In this document: in pieces, positions 26,204 to 34,791 of the stretch
Layout: every line of letters starts with the position of its first letter
How positions within the stretch are numbered: the first letter of the stretch is position 1
From: AM-0621 sp964386705
GTDB taxonomy: Bacteria > Planctomycetota > Planctomycetia > Planctomycetales > Planctomycetaceae
DNA: 64,000 nt
Reading direction: 5' to 3'
Assembly (NCBI GenBank): GCA_964386705.1
Contig: CAYLTY010000018.1
Span: 1-64,000, forward strand
The notes under the pieces: generated by a model
The model's database searches: none
What the model was told of the DNA's origin: nothing
What the model saw: the letters and a program-made list of their open reading frames with translations, nothing else
Translations under genes and position numbers: made by a program

Positions 26204-29200
26204 ATGCTCGTTCGACTTCTTGCGCTTGTTGTGGCCATGCTTATATGCTGGCCGTTCAGCATCAAAGCGGCTGATGAGTTCACGCTCAGCCACTGGCACA
26301 CCACTCGACTCTCCGATGTGTTCTTCTCGGAAGGCGCGGGAGTTGGCGACTTCAACAAGGACGGCAAGACGGACATCATGGCTGGGCCGTTCTGGTATGA
26401 AGGGCCGGAATTCAAAAAGTCGCATGCGTACTATCCGCCGAAGCCGTTCGATCCCAAGGGGTACTCGGACAATTTCTTCGCCTATTCTCAGGACTTCAGC
26501 GGCGACGGCTGGGACGACATCCTGATCATCGGATTCCCCGGCGTGGATGCGTCGTGGTTTGAGAATCCCGCTGGCAAGGAGGGCATGTGGGTTCGCCATA
26601 AGATTCTGGAGCCGGTCGACAACGAATCGCCGACTTACGTTGACATCACGGGCGATGGCCAGCGCGAAATCGTGTGCAGTTCGAATGGCTACTTCGGCTT
26701 TGCAGGTCCCGATCCGAAAGATGCTCGGCAGCCGTGGAAGTTTCGCCGCATCTCGCCCGAGGGGGCAGGTGGCAAGTTCACTCACGGGCTCGGGGTGGGC
26801 GATGTCAACGGAGACGGCAAGCCTGATCTGCTGGAGAAGAACGGCTGGTGGGAGCAACCGGCTGCGATTGATGGCGACCCTGTGTGGAAGAAGCACGCCT
26901 TCCAGTTCGCCGGGCCGGGCGGAGCTCAGATGTATGCCTACGACTTCGATGGCGATGGCGACAACGATGTGCTCACGTCGCTGGCAGCACACGGTCACGG
27001 GCTGACTTGGTACGAAAACCGCCGAAACGATCCGACCGTCGACACGAAGGACGGCGAGATTGCGTTCAAGAAGCACGACATCATGGGCGCCACGCCCGAC
27101 AAGAACCGCTACGGGCTCGTGTTCTCACAGTTGCACGCGATTGATCTGGCCGACATCGACGGCGACGGAATCAAAGACATCGTCACAGGCAAGAGATACT
27201 GGGCTCACGGACCGAATGGCGATCCCGATCCGGGTGCTCCACCAGTCATCTATTGGTTCCGCACGACGCGGCTGAAAGACAAGACTGTCGACTTCGTGCC
27301 GCATCTGATTCACGACGATTCCGGCGTTGGTGTTGAGGTCAAGATTGTTGATGTCAGCAATGACGGTGTGCCGGACGTTGTCGTCGGCAACAAGAAGGGG
27401 GCGTTCTTCCACATTCAGCACCGCATGAAGGTGACCAAGGCGGAATGGGAAGCCGCGCAGCCGATGCCGCGCGATCATGCCGCGAAAGCCGCTGGGAATG
27501 GCCTGCCGCCGAATGAAGGGCTGCTCCCCCAAGAGGCCGCAAAGGCGATGACCGTGCCTGAAGGCTTCAAGGTGCAACTAGCTGCCGGTGAGCCGCTCGT
27601 CCATCAACCGGTCGCATTCGCCTTCGACGAACGTGGACGTATCTGGTTTGCGGAAGCTCACACCTATCCTGAACGAGCCCCCGAAGGCGAAGGCAAGGAC
27701 AAGATTGTCATCCTTGAGGACAAGGACCTCGACGGCACGTTCGAAACCCGCAAGGTGTTTGTTGAGGGTTTGAATCTCGTCAGCGGTCTGGAAGTCGGTT
27801 TCGGCGGTGTGTGGGTTGGTGCCGCGCCGTACCTCATGTTCATTCCGGATCGCAACAAGGACGACATCCCGGACGGCGTTCCGATGAAGGCTGAACCAAC
27901 GCCTGGTCTTCAATTCCCGAAAGATGTGCCGCCAGGTGCGACCGTTCTATTGGATGGTCTCGGCTGGCAGGACACTCACGAGACCATCAACGGTTTCATC
28001 TGGGGCCCGGACGGCTGGCTCTACGGCTGTCACGGTGTCTTTACGCATTCGAAAGTCGGCAAGCCGGGGACAGCGGACAAGGACCGAGTTCCGATGAACG
28101 CTGCCGTCTGGCGGTATCATCCGATTCGGCATCAGTTCGAGATCTTCGCTCACGGGGCGAGCAATCAGTGGGGCGTGGACTTCAATGAGCATGGGCAAGC
28201 CTTCATCACCGCCTGCGTGATTCCGCACCTCTATCACGTGATTCAAGGCGGACGCTATCAGCGTCAGGCCGGACAGCACTTCAATCCCTACACGTTCGAT
28301 GACATCAAGACGATCGCTGATCACGCTCACTACGCAGGCAACCTGGCCGATCATGCCTGGTGGGGCCGCAACGAAGCGGTCGCTCACAACGACACGCATT
28401 CGGCGGGCGGCGGACATGCTCATGCCGGTGCGATGATCTATCTCGGAGACAACTGGCCGGCGCGATATCGCAACACGCTGTTCATGGCCAACATTCACGG
28501 TAACCGCGTCAACAACGACGTTCTGAAGCCGCGCGGTTCGGGCTATGTCGGCTCACATGGCAACGATCTGCTGTTCGCCAACGATCGGTGGTTTCGAGCC
28601 ATCAACTTGAAGACCGGACCCGATGGCGCGGTCTACGTCATCGACTGGTACGACAAGAACGCCTGCCATCGTCGCCAGCCGGAAATCTGGGATCGCACGA
28701 ACGGCCGCATCTATCGAGTGACCTACGGCGACCGGAAGCCGGAACGAGTCGATCTGTCGAAGTTGAACAACGACGAGCTGGCGGCGCTGCATAGTCACCG
28801 CAACGAGTGGCAAGTGCGCATGGCTCGGAAGGTACTGCAGGAGCGATCCGCAACTCCGTCGTCTGGAGTCGCGGGCGTGCCGCTGAATGAACGTCTTGAG
28901 ACGCTCGCTCAATCAACTGATGTCGCTCAGCAACTGCGCGCGTTGTGGACGCTGCATGCCGTAGGGGCCTTGAAGCCAGAGCATCTCGCCAAACTACTGT
29001 CTGCAACCGGTCCGAATTCAGAACACCTCCGCGTCTGGGCACTGAAGCTTGATGCCGAGGATAGACAACTCAGCGCGGCTGTTGCTGCCGGGGCCGAGGT
29101 ACTGGCAGCAAAAGACTCTTCGCCTATCGTTCGCCTGGCGATTGCATCGGCTCTGCAACGCACGAATTCGGCAAACAAAGCGAAGATCGCAGCCTCGCTC

Positions 29201-30979
29201 TTGGCTCACGCCGAAGACGCTGACGATCACAATCTGCCCATCATGTATTGGTACGCGGTTGAGCCATTGGTTGGTGCCGACCCCACAGGAGCGATGCAAC
29301 TCGCGCGGGCATCGAAGATCCCGCTCGTCACGAAGTTCATCTATCGCCGCGCCGCTTCTGAAGACGGTTCACTGGGCGCACTGCTTGCGGAACTCGGAAC
29401 GGTCAAAGACGAAGCGACACAACGGCTCATGTTGGATGAGATCGTGGCCGTCGTGAAGAACCGAGGTCAGCTTGCGATGCCTGAAGGCTGGCCGGGAATC
29501 TACGAAAAGCTTGCGAAACATGAGGCTGCGGATGTCAGGCAGAAGGCTCAATTCATCACCGTGAAGTTTGGTGATAAGTCCATCTTCCCCGCTCTGCGCG
29601 GCATTGTGGGTGACTCAAAGGCGGATGTGGATTCGCGGCTGCAAGCCTTGGACGCCCTCGTGACCGGCAAGGACACTGAGCTTCCCAAGCTGCTGCAAGG
29701 CTTGCTAGCCGATGCTGCGGTCCGACGCCCAGTCCTGCGAGCGCTGGCTCAGGTTCAGGATGCTGCGACGGCGCCGGCCATTCTGGCGAGCTACAAGGCC
29801 TTCAACGACGACGAGAAGCAGGACGCGATCACGACACTGGCTGCTCGTCCCCAGACAGCACTGGCACTGCTGGAGTCCATCGAGAGTAAAAAAATTCCGC
29901 GCACGGACCTGTCGGCGTTCACTGTCGGCCAGATGTTGCGGCTCAAGAACGATGATCTCACCAAACGGCTGACTGAAGTCTGGGGCGCGATTCGTTCCAC
30001 GGCCGACGACAAGCAGAAGCTGATCACCGAGTTCAAGCCGAAGTTCCGGGCCTCGCTGCTGGGTGCGGCTGACTTGTCTAATGGACGAGCGGTCTACACG
30101 AAGACCTGCGCCAAGTGCCACAAGCTCTTCGGTGACGGTGGCAAGATCGGTCCCGAAATCACGGGCTCGAACCGCGCGAACATCGATTACATCCTGGAGA
30201 ATATTCTGGATCCAAGTGCCGTCATTGGTCGTGACTATCAGATGACGTTGTTGGAGCTAAAAGACGGCCGGGTGATCTCGGGCCTCATCAAGGAAGAGAA
30301 TGATTCGGCCCTCGTCGTGCAGACCGTCAACGAAGTGGTGACGGTCCCGAAGTCCGACATCGAGACTCGTGCCGTGCAACCGATCTCGATGATGCCCGAA
30401 GGGCAATTGCAGCAACTGAAGCCGGATGATCAGCGCGACCTGATTGCATACCTCGCCAGTCCCTCGCAGGTGCCGATGCCGGGTGAAGGCCCCGTGATGA
30501 ACTCGAAAACGAAACGTATCTCCGGTGCGCTCGAAGGCGAGTCCCTCAAGATCCTCAGCAAGACCGGCGGAGCCGCAGGTGCTCAGGGTATGGGCGGTTT
30601 CACCAATGCCCGCAATCAATGGAGCGGCGAGCAACTCTGGTGGACCGGCGGCAAACCCGGCGACAAGCTGGTCTTCGAACTGCCCGTCAAAGATGACGGC
30701 GACTACGAGGTCTTTATCGGAGTGACGAAAGCCCGCGACTACGGCATCGTCCAACTCTCCATCGACGACAAATCCGCCGGAGCCCCCTTCGATGGCTTCA
30801 ACGTCCCCGAAGTCATCCACTCCGGCCCCATCACCCTCGGCACCCACTCCCTGAAAGCCGGCTATCACAAGCTCACCGTCGAAGTCAAAGGCACGAATCC
30901 CAAAGCCGTCCCGGCCCACATGTTCGGCCTCGACTATGTCTACTTGGCGAAGAAAGCGGCTGAAGTGAACTCAAAGTAA
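26204..30979 (+). CDS. Secreted FG-GAP / PVC-type dehydrogenase propeller / HEAT / cytochrome c protein
   Basis: This 1591-residue protein begins with a signal peptide (LLALVVAMLICWPFSIKA). Residues about 25-400 hold seven or so FG-GAP/VCBS repeats of the form D-x-N/D-x-D-G-x-x-D-I (DFNKDGKTDIMAG, DVNGDGKPDLL). Residues 440-850 resemble the Pirellula/Verrucomicrobium-type membrane-bound dehydrogenase propeller (PEGFKVQLAAGEPLVHQP). Residues 870-1290 are HEAT-like helices, then a class I cytochrome c domain with CAKCH near residue 1302 and a Met-Met-Pro candidate distal ligand near 1395. The last 150 residues look like a carbohydrate-binding beta-sandwich. The ATG at 26204 has GGAG seven bases upstream; earlier in-frame codons would hide the signal peptide. 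Members are thought to oxidise sugars or alcohols outside the inner membrane; the substrate is unknown. Confidence 0.9.
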   Translation: MLVRLLALVVAMLICWPFSIKAADEFTLSHWHTTRLSDVFFSEGAGVGDFNKDGKTDIMAGPFWYEGPEFKKSHAYYPPKPFDPKGYSDNFFAYSQDFSGDGWDDILIIGFPGVDASWFENPAGKEGMWVRHKILEPVDNESPTYVDITGDGQREIVCSSNGYFGFAGPDPKDARQPWKFRRISPEGAGGKFTHGLGVGDVNGDGKPDLLEKNGWWEQPAAIDGDPVWKKHAFQFAGPGGAQMYAYDFDGDGDNDVLTSLAAHGHGLTWYENRRNDPTVDTKDGEIAFKKHDIMGATPDKNRYGLVFSQLHAIDLADIDGDGIKDIVTGKRYWAHGPNGDPDPGAPPVIYWFRTTRLKDKTVDFVPHLIHDDSGVGVEVKIVDVSNDGVPDVVVGNKKGAFFHIQHRMKVTKAEWEAAQPMPRDHAAKAAGNGLPPNEGLLPQEAAKAMTVPEGFKVQLAAGEPLVHQPVAFAFDERGRIWFAEAHTYPERAPEGEGKDKIVILEDKDLDGTFETRKVFVEGLNLVSGLEVGFGGVWVGAAPYLMFIPDRNKDDIPDGVPMKAEPTPGLQFPKDVPPGATVLLDGLGWQDTHETINGFIWGPDGWLYGCHGVFTHSKVGKPGTADKDRVPMNAAVWRYHPIRHQFEIFAHGASNQWGVDFNEHGQAFITACVIPHLYHVIQGGRYQRQAGQHFNPYTFDDIKTIADHAHYAGNLADHAWWGRNEAVAHNDTHSAGGGHAHAGAMIYLGDNWPARYRNTLFMANIHGNRVNNDVLKPRGSGYVGSHGNDLLFANDRWFRAINLKTGPDGAVYVIDWYDKNACHRRQPEIWDRTNGRIYRVTYGDRKPERVDLSKLNNDELAALHSHRNEWQVRMARKVLQERSATPSSGVAGVPLNERLETLAQSTDVAQQLRALWTLHAVGALKPEHLAKLLSATGPNSEHLRVWALKLDAEDRQLSAAVAAGAEVLAAKDSSPIVRLAIASALQRTNSANKAKIAASLLAHAEDADDHNLPIMYWYAVEPLVGADPTGAMQLARASKIPLVTKFIYRRAASEDGSLGALLAELGTVKDEATQRLMLDEIVAVVKNRGQLAMPEGWPGIYEKLAKHEAADVRQKAQFITVKFGDKSIFPALRGIVGDSKADVDSRLQALDALVTGKDTELPKLLQGLLADAAVRRPVLRALAQVQDAATAPAILASYKAFNDDEKQDAITTLAARPQTALALLESIESKKIPRTDLSAFTVGQMLRLKNDDLTKRLTEVWGAIRSTADDKQKLITEFKPKFRASLLGAADLSNGRAVYTKTCAKCHKLFGDGGKIGPEITGSNRANIDYILENILDPSAVIGRDYQMTLLELKDGRVISGLIKEENDSALVVQTVNEVVTVPKSDIETRAVQPISMMPEGQLQQLKPDDQRDLIAYLASPSQVPMPGEGPVMNSKTKRISGALEGESLKILSKTGGAAGAQGMGGFTNARNQWSGEQLWWTGGKPGDKLVFELPVKDDGDYEVFIGVTKARDYGIVQLSIDDKSAGAPFDGFNVPEVIHSGPITLGTHSLKAGYHKLTVEVKGTNPKAVPAHMFGLDYVYLAKKAAEVNSK

Positions 30980-31018
30980 TCCCCTTTCTTTGACGAGTCA
31001 GGCGGAGGGGGAGATTAC

Positions 31019-31960
31019 ATGAGTGTGTCCGCTTGGAATCTGAGCACTGCGATTGGATCTATCAAGTCGAATGATGTTAAGGGTCTCATTGCAGCGCTCC
31101 CCCAGATCGAAAACATTAATGCACGAGTCTATCGCGACGAGTCGCTCCTGCATGTGGCGGCGAGGTTTGGCAATCCTCGTGTGGTGACGTTGTTGTTGGA
31201 GCAGCATGCGGACATTGAGTCGCTGAACGTTGATGGCGAGTCATCTCTTATTGTAGCGGTGGCGAATGGACATGCCGAAGTTGTCGGGTTGTTGCTTCAA
31301 GCGGGTGCTCGGATGTCGTACTCGTTTCAGCGTGAGCAAAGCGAGTTCGAACCTAGCCTGATCGTCCGCCGCCGCGAGGAATTGAGACAACGACTTAAAT
31401 CCGAGGACGAGCGAGCGAAGCTGACAAAGACGCTCGGCGATCTACTTCCATTACTGGATCGACCTGACGAGGAGTTTCTTCGTGCCCAGACAGTCGAAGT
31501 GCATGCGATGGATTGCTGCAACGACTTCGCGGTTCTCAAAGTGTTAGTTGAAGAGTTTCTCGGAAATCCCAACCACTGCGGATCTGACGGCTATTGGCCG
31601 CTGTGGCGATTCGTTGAAGCTAACAACCTGGATGCTGTTCGTTGGCTGCTGTCGCACGGCGCTCATGTTGACCAATGTTCGACTGGCGCCACGGCTTTAT
31701 TTGCCGCCTTGCAAAACGATCGTTTGGAAATGATCGGCTTGCTGCTCGAAGCAGGAGCCAATGCAAACCAGCGCGACTGCGATGACTGTGTGCCCCTGGG
31801 GAGTTGTAGAAGCGTTGCGGCAGTTCAACTGATGCTCGAACACGGTGCCGATCCATCACTGCGCGATCAGTGTGATTGTCCCTGCTGGCAATTCATTGAG
31901 CATGCTGCGACTCGGCAGATGCTCGAAACAATCGCTTCGTCTGTTCGGGCATTGCCGTGA
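31019..31960 (+). CDS. Ankyrin-repeat protein with cysteine-rich C-terminal part
   Basis: This 313-residue protein has no signal peptide. Ankyrin repeats are clear at about residues 40-105 (ESLLHVAARFGNPRVVTLLL; SLIVAVANGHAEVVGLLLQAG), followed by a charged helical insert (about 110-160) and further repeats from about 185 (LWRFVEANNLDAVRWLLSHGA; TALFAALQNDRLEMIGLLLEAG). The second half is rich in cysteine: CC near 164, then CDDC with a following C near 260-270 and CDCPC near 290, a pattern that could bind metal. GGAGGGGGAG is a strong ribosome binding site. It starts 39 bases after the heme-binding gene and is closed by a strong terminator. Ankyrin repeats mediate protein binding; no partner can be named. 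Confidence 0.85.
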   Translation: MSVSAWNLSTAIGSIKSNDVKGLIAALPQIENINARVYRDESLLHVAARFGNPRVVTLLLEQHADIESLNVDGESSLIVAVANGHAEVVGLLLQAGARMSYSFQREQSEFEPSLIVRRREELRQRLKSEDERAKLTKTLGDLLPLLDRPDEEFLRAQTVEVHAMDCCNDFAVLKVLVEEFLGNPNHCGSDGYWPLWRFVEANNLDAVRWLLSHGAHVDQCSTGATALFAALQNDRLEMIGLLLEAGANANQRDCDDCVPLGSCRSVAAVQLMLEHGADPSLRDQCDCPCWQFIEHAATRQMLETIASSVRALP

Positions 31961-31975
31961 CGCTCTTGATATTCT

Positions 31976-32017
31976 CTCACTCGTTTCCAAATAGAACTTG
32001 GGAACGAGTGAGTTTTT
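31976..32017 (+). terminator. Strong intrinsic terminator after the ankyrin gene
   Basis: A 15-bp stem (31976-31990 with 31998-32012, one G-U pair) with a 7-base loop is followed by five U (32013-32017). It begins 15 bases past the ankyrin stop codon and lies just before pcm, so pcm probably needs its own promoter or read-through. Confidence 0.9.
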
Positions 32018-32043
32018 CCTCTGGCAAGCGTCGGGGATGTTGC

Positions 32044-33267
32044 ATGGAAACGGGCAAGCTTCGAACGTATTGGATTGTGGTCATCGGCTTGTTGGGCGGT
32101 CTTTGCGCGGACGCGGCCGATGACAAGTTTCAGGATGAGCGCGCCAAGATGGTGCATGAGGCTCTCGTGCGGGAGGGCATCACCAACAAGCGGGTGATCG
32201 AATCGATGGGGCAGGTGCCGCGGCATGAGTTTGTGCCGGGGCCGCAGCAGAAGCAGGCCTATGTCGATGTCGCTCTGCCGATCGGTTACCAGCAGACGAT
32301 CTCGCCGCCGTTTGTGGTGGGCTACATGACTGAGACGCTGGACCCACAACCCGGTGACAAGGTGCTCGAGATCGGCACGGGCAGCGGTTATCAGGCGGCG
32401 GTGCTGTCCGGGTTGGTCAAAGAAGTTTACTCGATCGAGATCGTGGGCCCGCTGGGGCGTGAGGCTGAGAAGCGGCTCAAGAAACTGAAATACGACAACG
32501 TCTTCTGCAAAGTCGGAGACGGCTATCTCGGTTGGCCCGAGCGTGCGCCGTTCGACAAGATCATCGTCACATGCTCGCCGGAGAAGGTTCCTCAGCCGCT
32601 CGTCGATCAACTGCGTGAGGGCGGCCGTCTGCTCATCCCATTGGGAGAACGCTACCAGCAGGTGTTCTATCTCTATGAGAAGCAGGGCGGACAACTGAAG
32701 CAGACGAAGCTGATTCCGACCCTGTTCGTGCCGATGACCGGGAAGTCCGAAGACCTGCGCGAGGTGAAGCCCGACCCGGCGAACCCGAAGATCCTCAACG
32801 GCAGCTTCGAGAAGGACGAGAACAAGGACGACCGCGCCGATAACTGGCATCACCAGCGGCAGATGGAACGCATCAAGGACGATTCCCGCGATGGCGATTA
32901 TGTCGCTGAGTTCCAGAACGAGGAGCCGGGGCGGATTGCTCAGGTGCTGCAGGGACTGGCGATCGATGGTCGCAAGGTGGCGTCGGTCAACGTGTCGTTG
33001 GATCTGAAGATCGAGGCGGTGCAGGCGGGGCCGACGGTTCAGGATCGACCTTCGCTGATTATCCACTTCTATGATTCGGTTCGTCGTCCTATGGGCGACG
33101 CGATGCTCGGGCCTTATTTGCGTCGGCAGGACTGGGAACGCGTCGGTCGCAAGATCGAGATTCCGAAGGACGCCCGCGAGGCCATCGTGCGCATCGGGCT
33201 GAACGGGGCGACGGGCAAGATGTGGGTGGACAACGTCAAACTGACGTTTGTGCCGCGCGCTCCTTAG
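32044..33267 (+). CDS. pcm: Secreted protein-L-isoaspartate O-methyltransferase with C-terminal beta-sandwich-like extension
   Basis: This 407-residue protein has an N-terminal signal peptide (YWIVVIGLLGGLCADAADD). Residues about 25-235 are a complete PCMT domain: VPRHEFVPG, the QTISPPFVVGYMTE segment, SAM motif I VLEIGTGSGYQAAVLS, and FDKIIVTCSPEKVPQPLVDQL. PCMT repairs isoaspartyl residues in aged proteins and is normally cytosolic and about 210 residues long. Here the protein is predicted to be exported and carries about 150 extra residues (from ILNGSFEKDENKDDRADNW) that look like a carbohydrate-binding (CBM4/9-like) sandwich. How SAM would be supplied outside the cytoplasm is unclear. The ATG at 32044 follows GGGGA; an in-frame upstream ATG at 31957 would run through the terminator and destroy the signal peptide. 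Confidence 0.9.
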   Translation: METGKLRTYWIVVIGLLGGLCADAADDKFQDERAKMVHEALVREGITNKRVIESMGQVPRHEFVPGPQQKQAYVDVALPIGYQQTISPPFVVGYMTETLDPQPGDKVLEIGTGSGYQAAVLSGLVKEVYSIEIVGPLGREAEKRLKKLKYDNVFCKVGDGYLGWPERAPFDKIIVTCSPEKVPQPLVDQLREGGRLLIPLGERYQQVFYLYEKQGGQLKQTKLIPTLFVPMTGKSEDLREVKPDPANPKILNGSFEKDENKDDRADNWHHQRQMERIKDDSRDGDYVAEFQNEEPGRIAQVLQGLAIDGRKVASVNVSLDLKIEAVQAGPTVQDRPSLIIHFYDSVRRPMGDAMLGPYLRRQDWERVGRKIEIPKDAREAIVRIGLNGATGKMWVDNVKLTFVPRAP

Positions 33268-33346
33268 CGAGAATGGTTGTCGCCGTCGTAAGATGGGTCG
33301 CCTGCGGGTGCTCAGACCGAGTGCCCGCTCCCTCACAGGAAGACAA

Positions 33347-34204
33347 ATGCTTGGATGGCGCCTGCTGGTTTCCGCGGTTCTGATACCGCTGCTGATCGGA
33401 ATCTTCATGCTGGACCAGCAGGCGGGGAAATCCGCTCCGTACCTGCTGGGACTCTGCCTGCTGTTGGCGGTGCGAGCGAACTATGAACTCGTGACGTTGC
33501 TGCGGACACGATCGTTCGAACCTGGCTACCTGCTGACCACGCTCTGCAGTTGCGCGATCGTCTACGCGGGTTGGTTCAGTCACGGAGAGCACGGGCTGGA
33601 ATCGGCCATGCTGGCCTTTGCTTTGTCGGTCCTGCTGCTGTTTCTGAAGGCGTGCGTGCTGTATCGCCAGCCCGGCAAGAATATGGAAACCCTGAGCGCC
33701 GAGCTGCTGTGCATCACGTATGTCGGTGTTTTGACAGCAGTTACGATGCAGCTCCGATGGATGAACGGAGCTGCTGCGGGTTACTTCGCTCTGGCCTCCG
33801 TGGTCATCGGTCCGAAGAGCGGCGACATCGGCGGCTACACACTGGGACGCCTCTTTGGCCGCAAGAAGATGGTGCCGCTGCTCAGTCCAGGAAAGACCTG
33901 GATGGGCGGATTCGGAGCAATCCTCGGAGCCTGCGGCGGATGCTGGCTCTGGCTGAACTACGGGCCGCGCCTGTTCGACTCGGGAGCCCAATGGTCCGCG
34001 CTGCCGACGTGGTGGATCCTGCTGTTTGGCGTCTCGATGGGGTTGGTGGGGCTGATCGGCGACCTGGCGGAATCACTCATCAAGCGGGACGTGGGAGCCA
34101 AGGATGCGGCCGCGTTGATGCCTGGCTTCGGGGGACTGCTGGACCTCCTGGACAGCATTCTGTACTCAGGACCAGTTGCATTGCTGCTCTGGAAGCTGCT
34201 GTAA
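33347..34204 (+). CDS. cdsA: Phosphatidate cytidylyltransferase CdsA
   Basis: This 285-residue integral membrane protein has many hydrophobic helices and the CTP-transferase signature: KSGDIGGYTLGRLFG, SPGKTWMGGFGA, then SLIKRDVGAKDAAALMPGFGG and LDLLDS near the C-terminus. It makes CDP-diacylglycerol from phosphatidic acid and CTP, the branch point of phospholipid synthesis. Length agrees with the family. The ATG at 33347 has AGGA seven bases upstream; an in-frame ATG at 33293 has no ribosome binding site. It starts 79 bases after pcm on the same strand. No isoprenoid or lipid gene (uppS, dxr), common neighbours of cdsA in other bacteria, is present. Confidence 0.95.
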   Translation: MLGWRLLVSAVLIPLLIGIFMLDQQAGKSAPYLLGLCLLLAVRANYELVTLLRTRSFEPGYLLTTLCSCAIVYAGWFSHGEHGLESAMLAFALSVLLLFLKACVLYRQPGKNMETLSAELLCITYVGVLTAVTMQLRWMNGAAAGYFALASVVIGPKSGDIGGYTLGRLFGRKKMVPLLSPGKTWMGGFGAILGACGGCWLWLNYGPRLFDSGAQWSALPTWWILLFGVSMGLVGLIGDLAESLIKRDVGAKDAAALMPGFGGLLDLLDSILYSGPVALLLWKLL

Positions 34205-34791
34205 GTTTGACTCCGTCCCGCCCGGTGAGCTTTGGCAAGACGGCCCATGTTCCGAAAGTGCGCCTCGGATCAGCGGGATTTTCCGCCTGAAACGCCGCCG
34301 CGACGGTTCAAAAGTGGCTCCCAAACTGTCAAACGCGATCACGGCATTGAGATTGATGACAATCTGTCCCAGAATTCGCGCTGACTCAAGTTCTGCGTTG
34401 CGAATACGTTACCTGCTCTCACGTGAGTAACCACTATTTCCGGCTTATCCGTTTGGCTCTGACTTAGGTGGTAGAACCGCTGGCGACGGCGTTCGAACCA
34501 TCCTCGGACTAACGGTCACAGGCTACCGGAATCGCGGAACTTAAACGTGCGGGTTCTGATCTCATTCGGGTTCGGTTCTCACTGATTCCGATGAGATTGA
34601 GATTGGTGCCGGTAGGGTAGGGCGGCGAAGTTGTTTCGTGCGCGCAACCTCTAACGGCGATTGATGAGTCGGATTTTTGTTTGATCGAGTTTGTTCGCTG
34701 TGTCAGTTGTTCAAATTGAACGGCTCGCCAGCAGTCCACGCCAAACCTTTTCTCGGCCTGACGTTACGCCGTTGGTTGTCAGACGAGATAC
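34205..34791. other. Non-coding region ahead of the giant repeat gene
   Basis: These 587 bases contain no convincing gene; the short open frames have no ribosome binding sites or family resemblance. CTCACGTGAG (about 34417-34428) is a 10-base palindrome, and GTTCAA-A-TTGAAC (34709-34721) is a perfect inverted repeat about 70 bases before the giant gene. No U-run terminator was found after cdsA. The promoter of the giant gene should lie here, but no clear -35/-10 pair was recognised. Confidence 0.5.
34709..34721. promoter_or_regulatory. Inverted repeat, possible operator of the giant gene
   Basis: GTTCAA and TTGAAC are perfect inverted half-sites around one A. The spot, about 70 bases before the start codon, would suit a repressor or activator site, but a 13-base palindrome in 590 AT-richer bases can arise by chance. 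Confidence 0.2.

Noticed and set aside
25949..27076. 375-codon minus-strand open frame upstream of nusA
   Set aside because: It is antisense to the signal peptide and FG-GAP repeats of the plus-strand gene and would run into the nusA leader terminator.
31867..33408. 513-codon minus-strand open frame over pcm
   Set aside because: It is antisense to a clear PCMT gene; the Arg/His/Leu-rich translation is typical of a shadow frame in GC-rich codons.
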